Origin: WFZT01 sp964398355
GTDB lineage: Bacteria; Hydrothermota; Hydrothermia; B15-G9; WFZT01
DNA: 64,000 nucleotides
Assembly (NCBI GenBank): GCA_964398355.1
Contig: CAYNMM010000047.1
Coordinates: 30,564 to 94,563, forward strand
Direction: 5' to 3'
Numbering within the stretch: the first letter of the stretch is position 1; every line of letters begins with the position of its first letter. The notes beneath the pieces were generated by a model. That model made no database searches and was not told the DNA's origin. It saw only the letters and a program-made list of their open reading frames with translations. The position numbers and the translations under genes were made by a program. This document shows, piece by piece, positions 16,495 through 25,566 of the stretch.

Positions 16495-17778
16495 ATGTTT
16501 GAGGAAAAACTTTTTAACACAGATAGAGATATTTTTGAGGCGATCCTCAATGAGACCAGGAGACAGAGTGAAGGTCTTGAGCTGATAGCTTCGGAAAATT
16601 TCACATCTGACGCTGTTCTTGCTGCACTTGGAAGTGTTCTGACCAATAAATACGCAGAAGGTTATCCTGGAAAGAGGTACTACGGGGGATGCGAATTTGT
16701 TGATGTTGTTGAGAGACTTGCGATAGAACGTGCCAGGGAGCTTTTTGGAGCAGAGCATGCGAATGTACAGCCACATTCAGGTTCTCAAGCAAATATGGCT
16801 GTCTACTTTGCCGTTTTGAAGCCAGGTGACACCATTCTGTCAATGGACCTTTCCTGTGGTGGTCACCTTTCACACGGTAGCAGGGTCTCATTTTCGGGCA
16901 AGTTATACAACGTTGTTTATTATGGCGTTGATCGGGAGACGGAGTATATTGATTTTGATGAAGTTGCAAAACTTACCAGGGAATACAGGCCAAGACTAAT
17001 TATTACAGGTTATTCAGCATATCCACGCAGGATAGATTTTGCAAAGTTCAGGGAAATTGCTGATAGTGTGGGGGCATATCTCATGGCTGACATTGCCCAC
17101 ATTGCGGGGCTGGTTGTGGGGAAAGTACATCCGGATCCGGTGCCTTATGCTCATTTTGTCACTACCACAACTCACAAGACTTTAAGGGGGCCAAGAGGCG
17201 GATTGATACTAACATCAAAAGAATTTGCAAAAGCCATTGATAAGGCGGTTTTCCCTGGAATGCAAGGAGGTCCACTTGAGCATGTTATTGCTGCTAAGGC
17301 CGTTGCATTCAAGGAAGCAATGAGACCAGAATTCGTTGAATATCAAAAGAAAATTGTGGAAAATGCGAGAGCACTCGCGGAAACATTGCTCTCCAATGGT
17401 CTTAGACTGGTTTCCGGGGGTACTGACAACCATCTCATGCTGGTGGATACACGCAGTGTGAAAATGACCGGTAAGGTAGCTGAAGCGCTACTTGCTGAGG
17501 TGAACATCACGGTCAACAAAAACTCTATCCCTTACGATCCAGAAAAGCCTACTGTTACAAGTGGAATCAGAATCGGGGTTCCTGCAATTACAACCAGAGG
17601 TATGGGAAAAGATGAGATGAGAATTATAGGTAAAATCATTGCAGACGTGCTGAAGTATCCTGATGACGAAGAAGTCAAGAAAAAAGCTCGCAGTAGAGTC
17701 CAGGAGCTTGTTAGGGCCTTCCCACTCTATCGAGAAAGAATTGACGTTATGGAAAAAATTGTGGAACTTCAGGGATGA
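16495..17778 (+). CDS. glyA: Serine hydroxymethyltransferase
   Basis: GlyA interconverts serine and glycine with tetrahydrofolate and supplies one-carbon units. The 427-residue protein carries SEGLELIASENFTSDAVL, NKYAEGYPGKRYYGGCEFVD, HSGSQANMAVY and MADIAHIAGLVVGKVHPDP. The PLP lysine is Lys228 in TTTHKTLRGPRGG. An in-frame upstream extension to 16408 overlaps rtcA and is rejected. The ATG at 16495 follows a clear GGAGG (16484-16488) at ordinary spacing. It overlaps the next gene by four bases (ATGA), starting a run glyA-tenA-oxidoreductase-unknown that looks like one operon. Confidence 0.97.
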   Translation: MFEEKLFNTDRDIFEAILNETRRQSEGLELIASENFTSDAVLAALGSVLTNKYAEGYPGKRYYGGCEFVDVVERLAIERARELFGAEHANVQPHSGSQANMAVYFAVLKPGDTILSMDLSCGGHLSHGSRVSFSGKLYNVVYYGVDRETEYIDFDEVAKLTREYRPRLIITGYSAYPRRIDFAKFREIADSVGAYLMADIAHIAGLVVGKVHPDPVPYAHFVTTTTHKTLRGPRGGLILTSKEFAKAIDKAVFPGMQGGPLEHVIAAKAVAFKEAMRPEFVEYQKKIVENARALAETLLSNGLRLVSGGTDNHLMLVDTRSVKMTGKVAEALLAEVNITVNKNSIPYDPEKPTVTSGIRIGVPAITTRGMGKDEMRIIGKIIADVLKYPDDEEVKKKARSRVQELVRAFPLYRERIDVMEKIVELQG

Positions 17779-18455
17779 GTCTTTCAGAGAAATTGATCAG
17801 GGAAAACAGTATCACCTGGAACAGTATCTTCTCTCATCCTTTCGTTCTCAGTATTGGCAGGGGTGATTTGCCATTTGAAAAGTACATTTTTTTCCTGAAG
17901 GAGGATTATTTTTACCTGAAGGAATATTCTCGTGTACTTGCTATTGCTTCAGCGAAGGCGCCAGGTGAGGATCTTCAGAAATTTTTTGCCGAATTTCTCC
18001 ATTCTACCATGACATTTGAAATGGAACTACATCGCAGAACGTGTGAGAATCTGGGGGTTTCCCGGGAAGTGCTGGATAGGCACGAGCCCACGGTTTTGAC
18101 CCTTTCATATACCAATTTTCTCATAAAGACAGCCTACGAGGGCGATATTGTAGAAATTCTCGCATCCCTTTTCCCGTGTGAGTACAGCTATTGGGAAATA
18201 GGAAAATTTTTGAAAGAAAAAGGAATGCCGGAAAAAGCTGTTTATAAAGACTGGATTGAAACTTATTCTTCAGAAGAGTTTGGCAGGATAGCTTCTAAAC
18301 TAAAGGAATTTCTTGATAAATTTTCAGAATCTGTGGGTGATAAAAAGTTTGAACGGATAAATGAGGTTTTCAGAGAAAGTCTGAGGTTTGAACTTTACTT
18401 CTGGGAAAATGCTTATAGGGAGGGGCTTATCAGGGATATTTTTAGCAAAAAATGA
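17775..18455 (+). CDS. TenA-family protein (aminopyrimidine aminohydrolase/thiaminase II type)
   Basis: TenA proteins hydrolyse aminomethylpyrimidine breakdown products of thiamine for salvage. The 226-residue all-helical protein keeps the key catalytic positions of Bacillus TenA: Asp44 (KEDYFYL), Cys135 in FPCEYSYWEIG, and a C-terminal Glu at 206 (FELYFWENAY). The Cys makes a thiaminase-II-like activity more likely than the Cys-less salvage variants. It sits between glyA and a ThiO-like oxidoreductase with four-base overlaps on both sides. That arrangement partly resembles the tenA-tenI-thiO order of Bacillus, although no thiS, thiG or thiE genes are present here. Confidence 0.85.
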   Translation: MSLSEKLIRENSITWNSIFSHPFVLSIGRGDLPFEKYIFFLKEDYFYLKEYSRVLAIASAKAPGEDLQKFFAEFLHSTMTFEMELHRRTCENLGVSREVLDRHEPTVLTLSYTNFLIKTAYEGDIVEILASLFPCEYSYWEIGKFLKEKGMPEKAVYKDWIETYSSEEFGRIASKLKEFLDKFSESVGDKKFERINEVFRESLRFELYFWENAYREGLIRDIFSKK

Positions 18456-19336
18456 GAGTTGTCATACTTGGAGCCGGGCATGCAGGTATAACCCTTGCAT
18501 ATTTTTTCAAAAAAGCAGGTATGGATGTGACAGTTGTTGAAAAGGATTTTGTAGGTAGTGGTGAAACAGGCTATTCCACTGGTATTTTCCCGATGGAGCA
18601 GAGCATTTTTGATTTTTACCGGAAAATAGAGGACTACACACTTCATTACTTCAGACCTGTAGTCTATGACCATATAAAAGGAACCGAGAGAGGAAGGAGC
18701 ATCTATGTAGATGGCTACAACTATGCTTATTACACCTCCATTGTGCTTGAAAAAGAGAGCGTAAAATTTGAAGTGTTGAGCCCCTATCAGGGAATTGAAT
18801 TCGATGGAGAGAAAATTACGGGAATTAAAACCAACAGAGGAGTTTTTGGTGGTGATATTTTCATTGTTGCGGCGGGTGGATCAACCCCGTTTATTGTCCA
18901 GGAATTTGAAAATCTGGATGGAGTTAAATTTAAATGGGTGAGGTCCCTCCTTTTGAAACCAGTCGACCAGTTCCCCCGTCTTGTTATTTACGACGATAAA
19001 TTTGTTATTAAGCCTGAGGGGAGGGATAGGTTGATTCTGAGGGAGAATGAGGGAATAGAAGTTGAGCCTGAGAAAGACATCGTGAATAAAAAACGGGGAG
19101 TAGATGAGAATTTTTATACGATCGTGTATGAATATTTCGAGAAGAAATATCCAGAATTGATGGACTCATCTATAGAAAGAGGATGGGCAACCCTATGTAT
19201 GGAATCTAAAAAACCTGTGAAGAGATTAGACAGAATAAGAAATCTTTACATTTTTGCAGGATTTGGATGTATGGGGTTCAGCATTATTCCAAAGATGGCA
19301 GATAAACTCGTAAAGGAGGTTTTGAGAAATGGTTGA
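18452..19336 (+). CDS. FAD-dependent oxidoreductase, DAAO/ThiO-like
   Basis: The 294-residue protein begins with a Rossmann ADP-binding motif (VVILGAGHAGITLAYFFKKAG followed by VTVVEKD). It ends with NLYIFAGFGCMGFSIIPKMADKL, the FAD-binding C-terminal strand and helix of the D-amino-acid oxidase/glycine oxidase/sarcosine oxidase superfamily. The IFIVAAGGSTPFIVQEF segment is the usual second FAD contact. It is shorter than typical ThiO or sarcosine oxidase (about 370 residues), with a reduced substrate domain. Its position after glyA and tenA suggests glycine oxidation for thiazole synthesis, but this is inference. Other amine substrates are possible. Confidence 0.7.
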   Translation: MRVVILGAGHAGITLAYFFKKAGMDVTVVEKDFVGSGETGYSTGIFPMEQSIFDFYRKIEDYTLHYFRPVVYDHIKGTERGRSIYVDGYNYAYYTSIVLEKESVKFEVLSPYQGIEFDGEKITGIKTNRGVFGGDIFIVAAGGSTPFIVQEFENLDGVKFKWVRSLLLKPVDQFPRLVIYDDKFVIKPEGRDRLILRENEGIEVEPEKDIVNKKRGVDENFYTIVYEYFEKKYPELMDSSIERGWATLCMESKKPVKRLDRIRNLYIFAGFGCMGFSIIPKMADKLVKEVLRNG

Positions 19337-19781
19337 CGACAGGTTTTTTGATCTCGAACTTTACGGTATTTATAAAGCTGTGAACGAGCAGCTTGGTGAG
19401 AAGACTTGGGAAATTGTCTGGAGATCTGGCAAAATAGTTCTTGATGAGATTTGGAGTGAGATAAACCCACAAGATACAGACGACGTCTTCCTTGTTCTAA
19501 AAAATCTGGGGAACTACCTTTCAAAGGTTGGATACGTTGACTACATCGAAGTTGAGAAAGAGACAGAAACGAGGGTGAAATATACCATGGGAAAACCAGT
19601 TATTCTTCCAGGTGCTGAGAAGCTGATCAGAGAGGGGATGGTCCCGCCTCACATCTCGACAGCGTTGATGTTTGCTGCACTCAATAAACTTGGATATAAG
19701 GCGGAGATGGTCGGTGAGCCTGAATTTCTTGAAAATGATGTTGCTATTGAAGTCTGGGAAATAAAGCCACTTGAGGGTTGA
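19329..19781 (+). CDS. Conserved-looking protein of unknown function, last gene of glyA-tenA operon
   Basis: I do not recognise this 150-residue protein. It is soluble, acidic, without signal peptide or membrane segment, and looks mixed alpha/beta. A helical N-terminal half (LELYGIYKAVNEQLGEKTWEIVWRSGKIVLDEI) is followed by strand-rich sequence (VGYVDYIEVEKETETRVKYTMG), then helix and strand (HISTALMFAALNKLGYKAEMV, AIEVWEI). The layout recalls small V4R/4-vinyl-reductase-like domains, but the resemblance is weak. It overlaps the FAD oxidoreductase by eight bases, so the two are probably functionally linked, for example as an oxidoreductase and a partner or substrate-handling protein. Confidence 0.6.
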   Translation: MVDDRFFDLELYGIYKAVNEQLGEKTWEIVWRSGKIVLDEIWSEINPQDTDDVFLVLKNLGNYLSKVGYVDYIEVEKETETRVKYTMGKPVILPGAEKLIREGMVPPHISTALMFAALNKLGYKAEMVGEPEFLENDVAIEVWEIKPLEG

Positions 19782-19852
19782 TAGACAGCCTTAAAAAGTA
19801 GTTCTCGTGGTTTCCATAATTGATGCTGGGCTGGAGAGGGTTTTCAGAATGT

Positions 19853-20956
19853 CTATTCTTGATTCGATTTTTCTCTCGTCATTTCCTCAAGGAATTTCAA
19901 CAATTTTCCTGCATTGTTGTTACAGTCGAAGTGTTTTGACCAGGCAAGTGCTCTGGAAGATAGAGTTTCACGTAATTCCTTGTCTGTCAAAATGCGGATA
20001 ATCTCTTTTGCTAACTTCTGAATATCTCCATAGGGATAGAGTATCCCGGTTTCCCCGTTTTTAACAGAATCTTTGAGACCGGGAGAATTGGCAGCAATGA
20101 CAGGAGTCCCACAGGCATTGGCCTCGATCACTGTAAGACCCCATCCTTCTTTAATTGATGGATTCACGACGACCCAGCTTCTATTTAAAATCTCTATCTT
20201 TTTTTCTTCAGGAACAAACCCTGTGAATTCCACGTTCAACCCCTGGGCATAATTCATGAGTTTTCCCCTGTAAGGACCTTCTCCTACAATGGTCAATTTT
20301 GCATCAGGAACGTCTCTTTTCACAATCCTGAAAGCGTCTATCAGGTGGTCGATGGATTTGTATTTTGTTATTCTACCGAGATAGGTAACCGATGGGTACG
20401 GGGTTTTAGGGATCCCAAGGACATGAAACTTTTCGCTGTCAACACAGTTGTAAATTATTCTCACATGTTTCACTCCTCTCTTCTTGAGCTCTTCAGCCGT
20501 ACTCGGAGAGACTGCGATAAAAGGTATGTTTCTCGCAAATTTAAAGAATAAAAGTTCGGTGAGATAAACGTAGAGTGCCATTGGTCGAGGCACCTCAAGG
20601 AAAATGGATTTTCCGAACAGATGGTGAGCTATCCCCACTTTTGGCTTTTTCTCAAGAAGCAGTGTAAAGAAGGGTATTTTGTTAATGTCAAGGACTATAA
20701 CATCAAAGTCTATCCTGTGAAATTTTGTCCAGTAGAAAAAGGGTAGAACAAAGTTAAAATAATTCCTGCCTCCGATTCGGTAGAATTTCATACCATCGAT
20801 AGTTTCTTCCTTTGGAGCTCCTTTGAAGCCTGAAACAATGACTGTTACTTCATGTCCCATACGGGCAATTCTACCGAAAAAATCATGTAAGTGCACCTCT
20901 GCACCACCGGCACGAGGGTTTTTTATATCCTGCCAGTTTATTACCAGTATCTTCAT
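19853..20956 (-). CDS. Glycosyltransferase family 4 (GT-B)
   Basis: This 367-residue retaining GT-B glycosyltransferase has an N-terminal acceptor domain opening KILVINWQDIKNPRAGGAEVHLHDFF, the GGAEvh loop being typical of family 4. The C-terminal nucleotide-sugar domain contains VTYLGRITKYKSIDHLIDAF, KLTIVGEGPYRGKL and the EX7E-type motif NPSIKEGWGLTVIEANACGTPVIA. It probably acts in cell-surface polysaccharide or LPS synthesis at the cytoplasmic membrane. The donor and acceptor cannot be deduced. It stands alone, convergent with the preceding operon and divergent from the BNR-repeat gene. Confidence 0.9.
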   Translation of the reverse strand: MKILVINWQDIKNPRAGGAEVHLHDFFGRIARMGHEVTVIVSGFKGAPKEETIDGMKFYRIGGRNYFNFVLPFFYWTKFHRIDFDVIVLDINKIPFFTLLLEKKPKVGIAHHLFGKSIFLEVPRPMALYVYLTELLFFKFARNIPFIAVSPSTAEELKKRGVKHVRIIYNCVDSEKFHVLGIPKTPYPSVTYLGRITKYKSIDHLIDAFRIVKRDVPDAKLTIVGEGPYRGKLMNYAQGLNVEFTGFVPEEKKIEILNRSWVVVNPSIKEGWGLTVIEANACGTPVIAANSPGLKDSVKNGETGILYPYGDIQKLAKEIIRILTDKELRETLSSRALAWSKHFDCNNNAGKLLKFLEEMTREKSNQE

Positions 20957-21030
20957 TGAGCTTGAATTTTAATCTGCGGATAATTTGTATGTCTATCCTT
21001 ATAATTCTCGGAAAGTTTAAATGGAGGTGA

Positions 21031-22587
21031 ATGATGACAATTTTACTTGCTCTTATTCTTTTCAACCCTATGAAACCACTTGCGCTATATGAACCTGGCA
21101 AGATATTGGTAAAGGGTGGAAAAGATACGGTAATCACGGATTATCTAAATATTCGAATCAATAGTGTCACAACAAATATTCAGAACGAAGAGCAGATTGT
21201 TATTAATCCACTTGATTCTTTGAATATGGTGGCAGTGTGGAGGGATTTTAGACTTGGATATCGACAGGTGGCTTTCGGCTATACCTTTGATGGTGGGAAC
21301 ACCTGGCATGATACACTTTTTGCTGGAACTCCATACGCATGGGACAGCGATCCAGGTGTAACGGTTGATGATTCAGGAAATTTTTATGCAGTTGTACTTT
21401 CCCTCCCACCAGACGCTTCGACCTCTGGAATCTTTGTTTTTAAATCCAGAGACGGGGGGATGACCTGGGAAGGTCCCTATACTGTTATTGATGCTCACTC
21501 GTCAGCATTCGAGGACAAAGAATTGATAACAGCAGATAATGTTCAAAACTCACCGTTTCGTGGCAATTTGTATGTTGTATGGACCAGGTTTTACGATTAC
21601 ACAAATGGTGGAATAAATATATCCGTTTCCAGTGATCACGGACTCACCTGGTCTTCACCTTTGCATATAAGTACCCTAAGTTACGGGGTTCAATGGCCGG
21701 TTGTTACCGTAGGAGATTCTGGAATTGTTTATGTGGGCTGGCTTAATTACATGCTGGGCAGACTTGAGTTGGCGAAATCTTTCGACGGTGGCCAATCTTT
21801 CACCTCTCCCGTACCTATTACGGATGTTAATGGTGGATGGTATACGCTTAATCCCCAGCTTGAAGTTATTTCCTACCCTGCACTTGCGACCGATGCAAAC
21901 CCCGGGAGCCCATATTATGGAAACCTCTACGTAGTTTACATGGATTCGACTGATACCAGTGGGACAGACATATTTTTCAGAAAGTCTACTGATAGGGGCG
22001 AAAGCTGGACAAACCCCATTAGATTGAACGATGACTCAAGGAGGGCTACCACGGACCAATTCCATCCCTGGATAGATGTAGATCAGCACGGTGTCATAAC
22101 AGTGATTTTCTATGACCGCCGAAATGATCCCAATAACATTCTGATGGATGTTTACCTGACCCAATCCTATGATGGAGGAGAAACATGGACGCCCAATGTT
22201 CGTGTAACGTCAGTTTCAAGCAATCCGGCAGCTGGAAAGTCCGGTCTCATCGGAGAATATATCGGGCTTGATACGTGGAACGCAAAACCGTTTATGGTGT
22301 GGACAGATACACGTGAAGGAACACAGGATGTATATTTTGGAAAGGACACGACGACGGCACTCGTTGGAGAAAATTTCCAGCAATTCAGTAAATGCCTACG
22401 CTCCAACATTGTGAAAAATTACATTGAACTGACGAAGCCTGTCCACTCCACGGTCAAAATAGTATCTGCTACTGGAAGGATCGTAAGGGAGTTTACAGGG
22501 AGGGAGGCTTACATAGGTGATTTATCGCAGGGAGTTTATTTCTTGAAGGGTAAAAAGATTCTGGACAGATTCGTTAAAATACGATAG
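21031..22587 (+). CDS. Secreted BNR-repeat (sialidase-fold-like) protein with C-terminal sorting-type tail
   Basis: The 518-residue protein has a short N-terminal hydrophobic segment (MMTILLALILFN) and several BNR/Asp-box-like repeats: FDGGNTWHDT, RDGGMTWEGP, SDHGLTWSSP, FDGGQSFTSP, TDRGESWTNP and YDGGETWTPN. That gives a six-bladed propeller as in sialidases. No catalytic Arg triad could be confirmed, so enzymatic activity is not claimed. The last 70 residues (VKIVSATGRIVREF ... LSQGVYFLKG ... RFVKIR) resemble type IX secretion type A sorting domains. A GGAGG at 21023-21027 suits the second ATG (21034) slightly better than the first. A TATAAT lies at 21000-21005. Confidence 0.75.
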   Translation: MMTILLALILFNPMKPLALYEPGKILVKGGKDTVITDYLNIRINSVTTNIQNEEQIVINPLDSLNMVAVWRDFRLGYRQVAFGYTFDGGNTWHDTLFAGTPYAWDSDPGVTVDDSGNFYAVVLSLPPDASTSGIFVFKSRDGGMTWEGPYTVIDAHSSAFEDKELITADNVQNSPFRGNLYVVWTRFYDYTNGGINISVSSDHGLTWSSPLHISTLSYGVQWPVVTVGDSGIVYVGWLNYMLGRLELAKSFDGGQSFTSPVPITDVNGGWYTLNPQLEVISYPALATDANPGSPYYGNLYVVYMDSTDTSGTDIFFRKSTDRGESWTNPIRLNDDSRRATTDQFHPWIDVDQHGVITVIFYDRRNDPNNILMDVYLTQSYDGGETWTPNVRVTSVSSNPAAGKSGLIGEYIGLDTWNAKPFMVWTDTREGTQDVYFGKDTTTALVGENFQQFSKCLRSNIVKNYIELTKPVHSTVKIVSATGRIVREFTGREAYIGDLSQGVYFLKGKKILDRFVKIR

Positions 22588-22664
22588 GCCAATTTTAATC
22601 TGAGTGTTAGGTTACCCGAGTTGGGAATGGATTTGCCCCGAAAGTCCAATAAGGTTAAAGGGAA

Positions 22665-25499
22665 TCATCTCCTGCGGACTTTTTTTGATGGAATATGGAG
22701 CTCTTCTTTCAGAAATTTCCCTGTAATAGATGCAGGCGTGGAGGCTATAACTTCTGGTGGTCCTTCGGCAATGACCTTGCCACCTTTATCACCCCCCTCA
22801 GGTCCAAGATCAATAATCCAGTCGGCGGATTTTATAACGTCGAGATTATGTTCAATTACCAGGACGGTGTTTCCCCTTTCAACAAGTTTTTTCAATACCT
22901 TTATGAGTTTTTTTACATCGTCAAAATGCAGCCCTGTTGTTGGCTCGTCGAGGATGTAAAGTGTTTTACCAGTTGCCACTTTTGAGAGTTCTTTTGCGAG
23001 TTTTACCCTCTGAGCCTCACCGCCTGATAGGGTTGTGGCGGGTTGTCCCAATTTAATGTATCCGAGTCCAACTTCTTTGAGCAATTTCAGTTTTCTCTCT
23101 ATTTGTGGTATTTCCTTGAAAAGCTCGTATGCTTCATCCACACTCATATCGAGTACATCTGCTATAGATTTCCCCTTGAATTTGACTTCGAGTGTCTCAC
23201 GATTGTACCTTTTCCCTTTACAGACTTCGCACGGGATGTATACGTCCGGGAGAAATTGCATCTCGATTTTTACAAATCCCTCTCCCTGACATGCTTCGCA
23301 TCTACCACCTCTTACGTTGAAGGAGAACCTTCCAGGTGCATAACCTCGCATTCTGGCCTCTGGCAATGAAGCAAAAAGTTCTCTTATAGGGGTGAAGGCT
23401 GAGGTGTAAGTGGCAGGGTTTGAACGAGGTGTCCTTCCAATAGGTGATTGGTCTATATCCACAACTTTATCAATATATTCAACTCCAAGAATTTCATCGT
23501 GCTCGCCAACTTCGACTCTTGAGTTATAGAAGAACCTCATTAGTGCATTTTTTAATGTGTCCTGGACGAGAGTGGATTTTCCTGATCCTGAGACACCAGT
23601 TACCACGACAAAGAGGCCAATAGGAATTCTTACTGTGATGTTTTTAAGGTTGTTTGCACGTGCTCCCTTGATTATCAGCCATTTATCCGATGGTCTCTTC
23701 CTAACAGTCGGGACGGGGATACTTTTCTTTCCCGCCAGATATTTCCCGGTGAGAGACTTTGAACTCTTTTTAATCTTCTCTGGTGTACCTGTAGCTGTTA
23801 CATATCCACCTTTCTCGCCTGCACCGGGTCCAAGATCTATGACAAAGTCAGCATGTTCGATGGTATATCTATCGTGCTCTACAACAATTACAGTATTCCC
23901 CAGGTCTCTCAGTTTCAGCAGGGTATTAACCAGTCTCGCTGTGTCTCTCGGATGCAGCCCTATTGTGGGCTCGTCAAGCACATAGAGGACTCCAGTCAGG
24001 CCAGAGCCTATTTGAGTGGCAAGCCTCACCCTCTGATCCTCGCCCGCAGAGAGTGTTTCAGTCGGTCTGTCCAGTGTAAGATAATCAAGGCCAACATCGA
24101 GTAAGAATCCAAGTCGTGCTCGGATCTCTTTTAGAATCTGTTTGGCAATAATTCCAGCTTTGCCGGTCGGATTGAAATTCATGAAAAAATCGTAGGCCGC
24201 CTTGATCGTCATTTGGGTAATGTCATGTATTGATTTTCCGTCAATTTTTACAGAAAGAGCTTCTCTCTTTAGTCTTGAACCCCCGCATACCGGGCATGTT
24301 CTTTTTACCATATAACTTTCGATTTCATTCTTTACCCAATCGGATTCGGTACTTCTGTATCTACGCCATAAGTGTGGGATGATACCTTCATAGAAAAAAT
24401 ACTCAGATTCAAAGTCTTCTGAGTTCAGCGAATATTCTCTCGGATCTTCGGTACCGTAAATTATTACGTTTCGAAATTCAATCGGCAGGTCCCTCCAGGG
24501 TTTATTCAGGTCAACGTTGTAAATGGATGCGAGTTTCTCAAGCTTTGTCTCGATAAAGGGATTTGGTACGCCCCAGGGCCTAAGAGCTCCTTCAAAAATA
24601 GACAGTTCAGGATTGGAAATTAGAAGCTGTGGATCAATTTCAAGTTTTACTCCGAGACCGTTACAGGCTGGACATGCGCCGTAGGGAGAGTTGAAGGAAA
24701 AGAGTCTTGGCTCCGGTTCCGGCATGGAGAATCCGCATATTGGACACATAAGCTTTTCACTAAAGATTTCCTCCTTTCCATCCTCAAAAATGACTGTAAC
24801 AAGTCCATCTGCGACCTTTAAGGCCTGTTCTATAGAGTCGGCGAGTCGAGAGCGGATACCTTCTTTTAATTTGATGCGGTCAACAATAATCTCAATCGTA
24901 TGATTTTTATATTTTTCGAGATCAGGTACATTCTCCAGACGGTAAATCTTTCCATCCACCCTCACTCTTACAAATCCGAGTTTTCTTATTCTTTCAAAAA
25001 GATCTTTAAACTCTCCCTTTCTGCCTCTAACCATGGGAGCGAGTATCTGAATTTTCTCTCCCTCTCTATGTTTTAAGATAACATCAACAATTTCATCAAC
25101 GGTCTGAGATTTAAGGGGTATGTCATGTTCGGGACAATGTGGAATCCCGATTCTTGCGAACAGGAGTCTCAGGTAGTCATAAATTTCAGTAACTGTGGAG
25201 ACGGTAGAGCGAGGATTTTTGGATGCCTTTCTGGGCTCTATAGCAATGGCAGGGGAAAGGCCTTCTATAAGATCCACATCAGGCTTTTCCATTAAGCCGA
25301 GAAACTGTCTTGCATAGGCCGAGAGAGATTCAACATATCTTCTCTGACCCTCGGCGTACAATGTATCAAACGCAAGGGATGATTTACCGGAGCCTGAGAG
25401 TCCGGTAATGACAACAAACTTATCCCGAGGAATCTCAACATTTATATTCTTCAGGTTATGAACTCTTGCGCCTCGAACAATGATTTTCTCTGCTGGCAT
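22665..25499 (-). CDS. uvrA: UvrABC system protein A (damage-recognition ATPase)
   Basis: UvrA finds DNA lesions and loads UvrB. The 944-residue protein has two ABC ATPase modules: Walker A GLSGSGKS at residues 33-40 and GVSGSGKST in the second half. The Walker B segments are YVLDEPTIGLHPRD and YILDEPTTGLHFDD. Zinc-finger cysteines appear in CPICG/CPACNG, CPVCGGSRL and the C-terminal CEACQGEG/CEVCKGK module. The C-terminal signature is the usual TLSGGEAQRVKLA, but the N-terminal one is TLSAGEDQRVRLA, deviating from TLSGGEAQR. A symmetric dyad about 50 bases upstream may be an operator. uvrC lies 13 kb away in the same window. Confidence 0.97.
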   Translation of the reverse strand: MPAEKIIVRGARVHNLKNINVEIPRDKFVVITGLSGSGKSSLAFDTLYAEGQRRYVESLSAYARQFLGLMEKPDVDLIEGLSPAIAIEPRKASKNPRSTVSTVTEIYDYLRLLFARIGIPHCPEHDIPLKSQTVDEIVDVILKHREGEKIQILAPMVRGRKGEFKDLFERIRKLGFVRVRVDGKIYRLENVPDLEKYKNHTIEIIVDRIKLKEGIRSRLADSIEQALKVADGLVTVIFEDGKEEIFSEKLMCPICGFSMPEPEPRLFSFNSPYGACPACNGLGVKLEIDPQLLISNPELSIFEGALRPWGVPNPFIETKLEKLASIYNVDLNKPWRDLPIEFRNVIIYGTEDPREYSLNSEDFESEYFFYEGIIPHLWRRYRSTESDWVKNEIESYMVKRTCPVCGGSRLKREALSVKIDGKSIHDITQMTIKAAYDFFMNFNPTGKAGIIAKQILKEIRARLGFLLDVGLDYLTLDRPTETLSAGEDQRVRLATQIGSGLTGVLYVLDEPTIGLHPRDTARLVNTLLKLRDLGNTVIVVEHDRYTIEHADFVIDLGPGAGEKGGYVTATGTPEKIKKSSKSLTGKYLAGKKSIPVPTVRKRPSDKWLIIKGARANNLKNITVRIPIGLFVVVTGVSGSGKSTLVQDTLKNALMRFFYNSRVEVGEHDEILGVEYIDKVVDIDQSPIGRTPRSNPATYTSAFTPIRELFASLPEARMRGYAPGRFSFNVRGGRCEACQGEGFVKIEMQFLPDVYIPCEVCKGKRYNRETLEVKFKGKSIADVLDMSVDEAYELFKEIPQIERKLKLLKEVGLGYIKLGQPATTLSGGEAQRVKLAKELSKVATGKTLYILDEPTTGLHFDDVKKLIKVLKKLVERGNTVLVIEHNLDVIKSADWIIDLGPEGGDKGGKVIAEGPPEVIASTPASITGKFLKEELHIPSKKVRRR

Positions 25500-25548
25500 A
25501 AGTGGATTATTTTATGGAATTTTTCATCTTTGGCAAGTTGTCACCTGG

Positions 25549-25566
25549 ATACTGCTACAGCAGTAT
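25549..25566. promoter_or_regulatory. Operator-like dyad upstream of uvrA
   Basis: ATACTGCT-AC-AGCAGTAT is a perfect 8-2-8 inverted repeat 50 bases before the uvrA start codon. It shares TACTG...CAGTA ends with the E. coli LexA box but has a 6-base instead of a 10-base interior, so it is not that operator. An SOS-type or other repressor site is a reasonable guess given the gene. No second copy was seen in the window. Confidence 0.45.
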
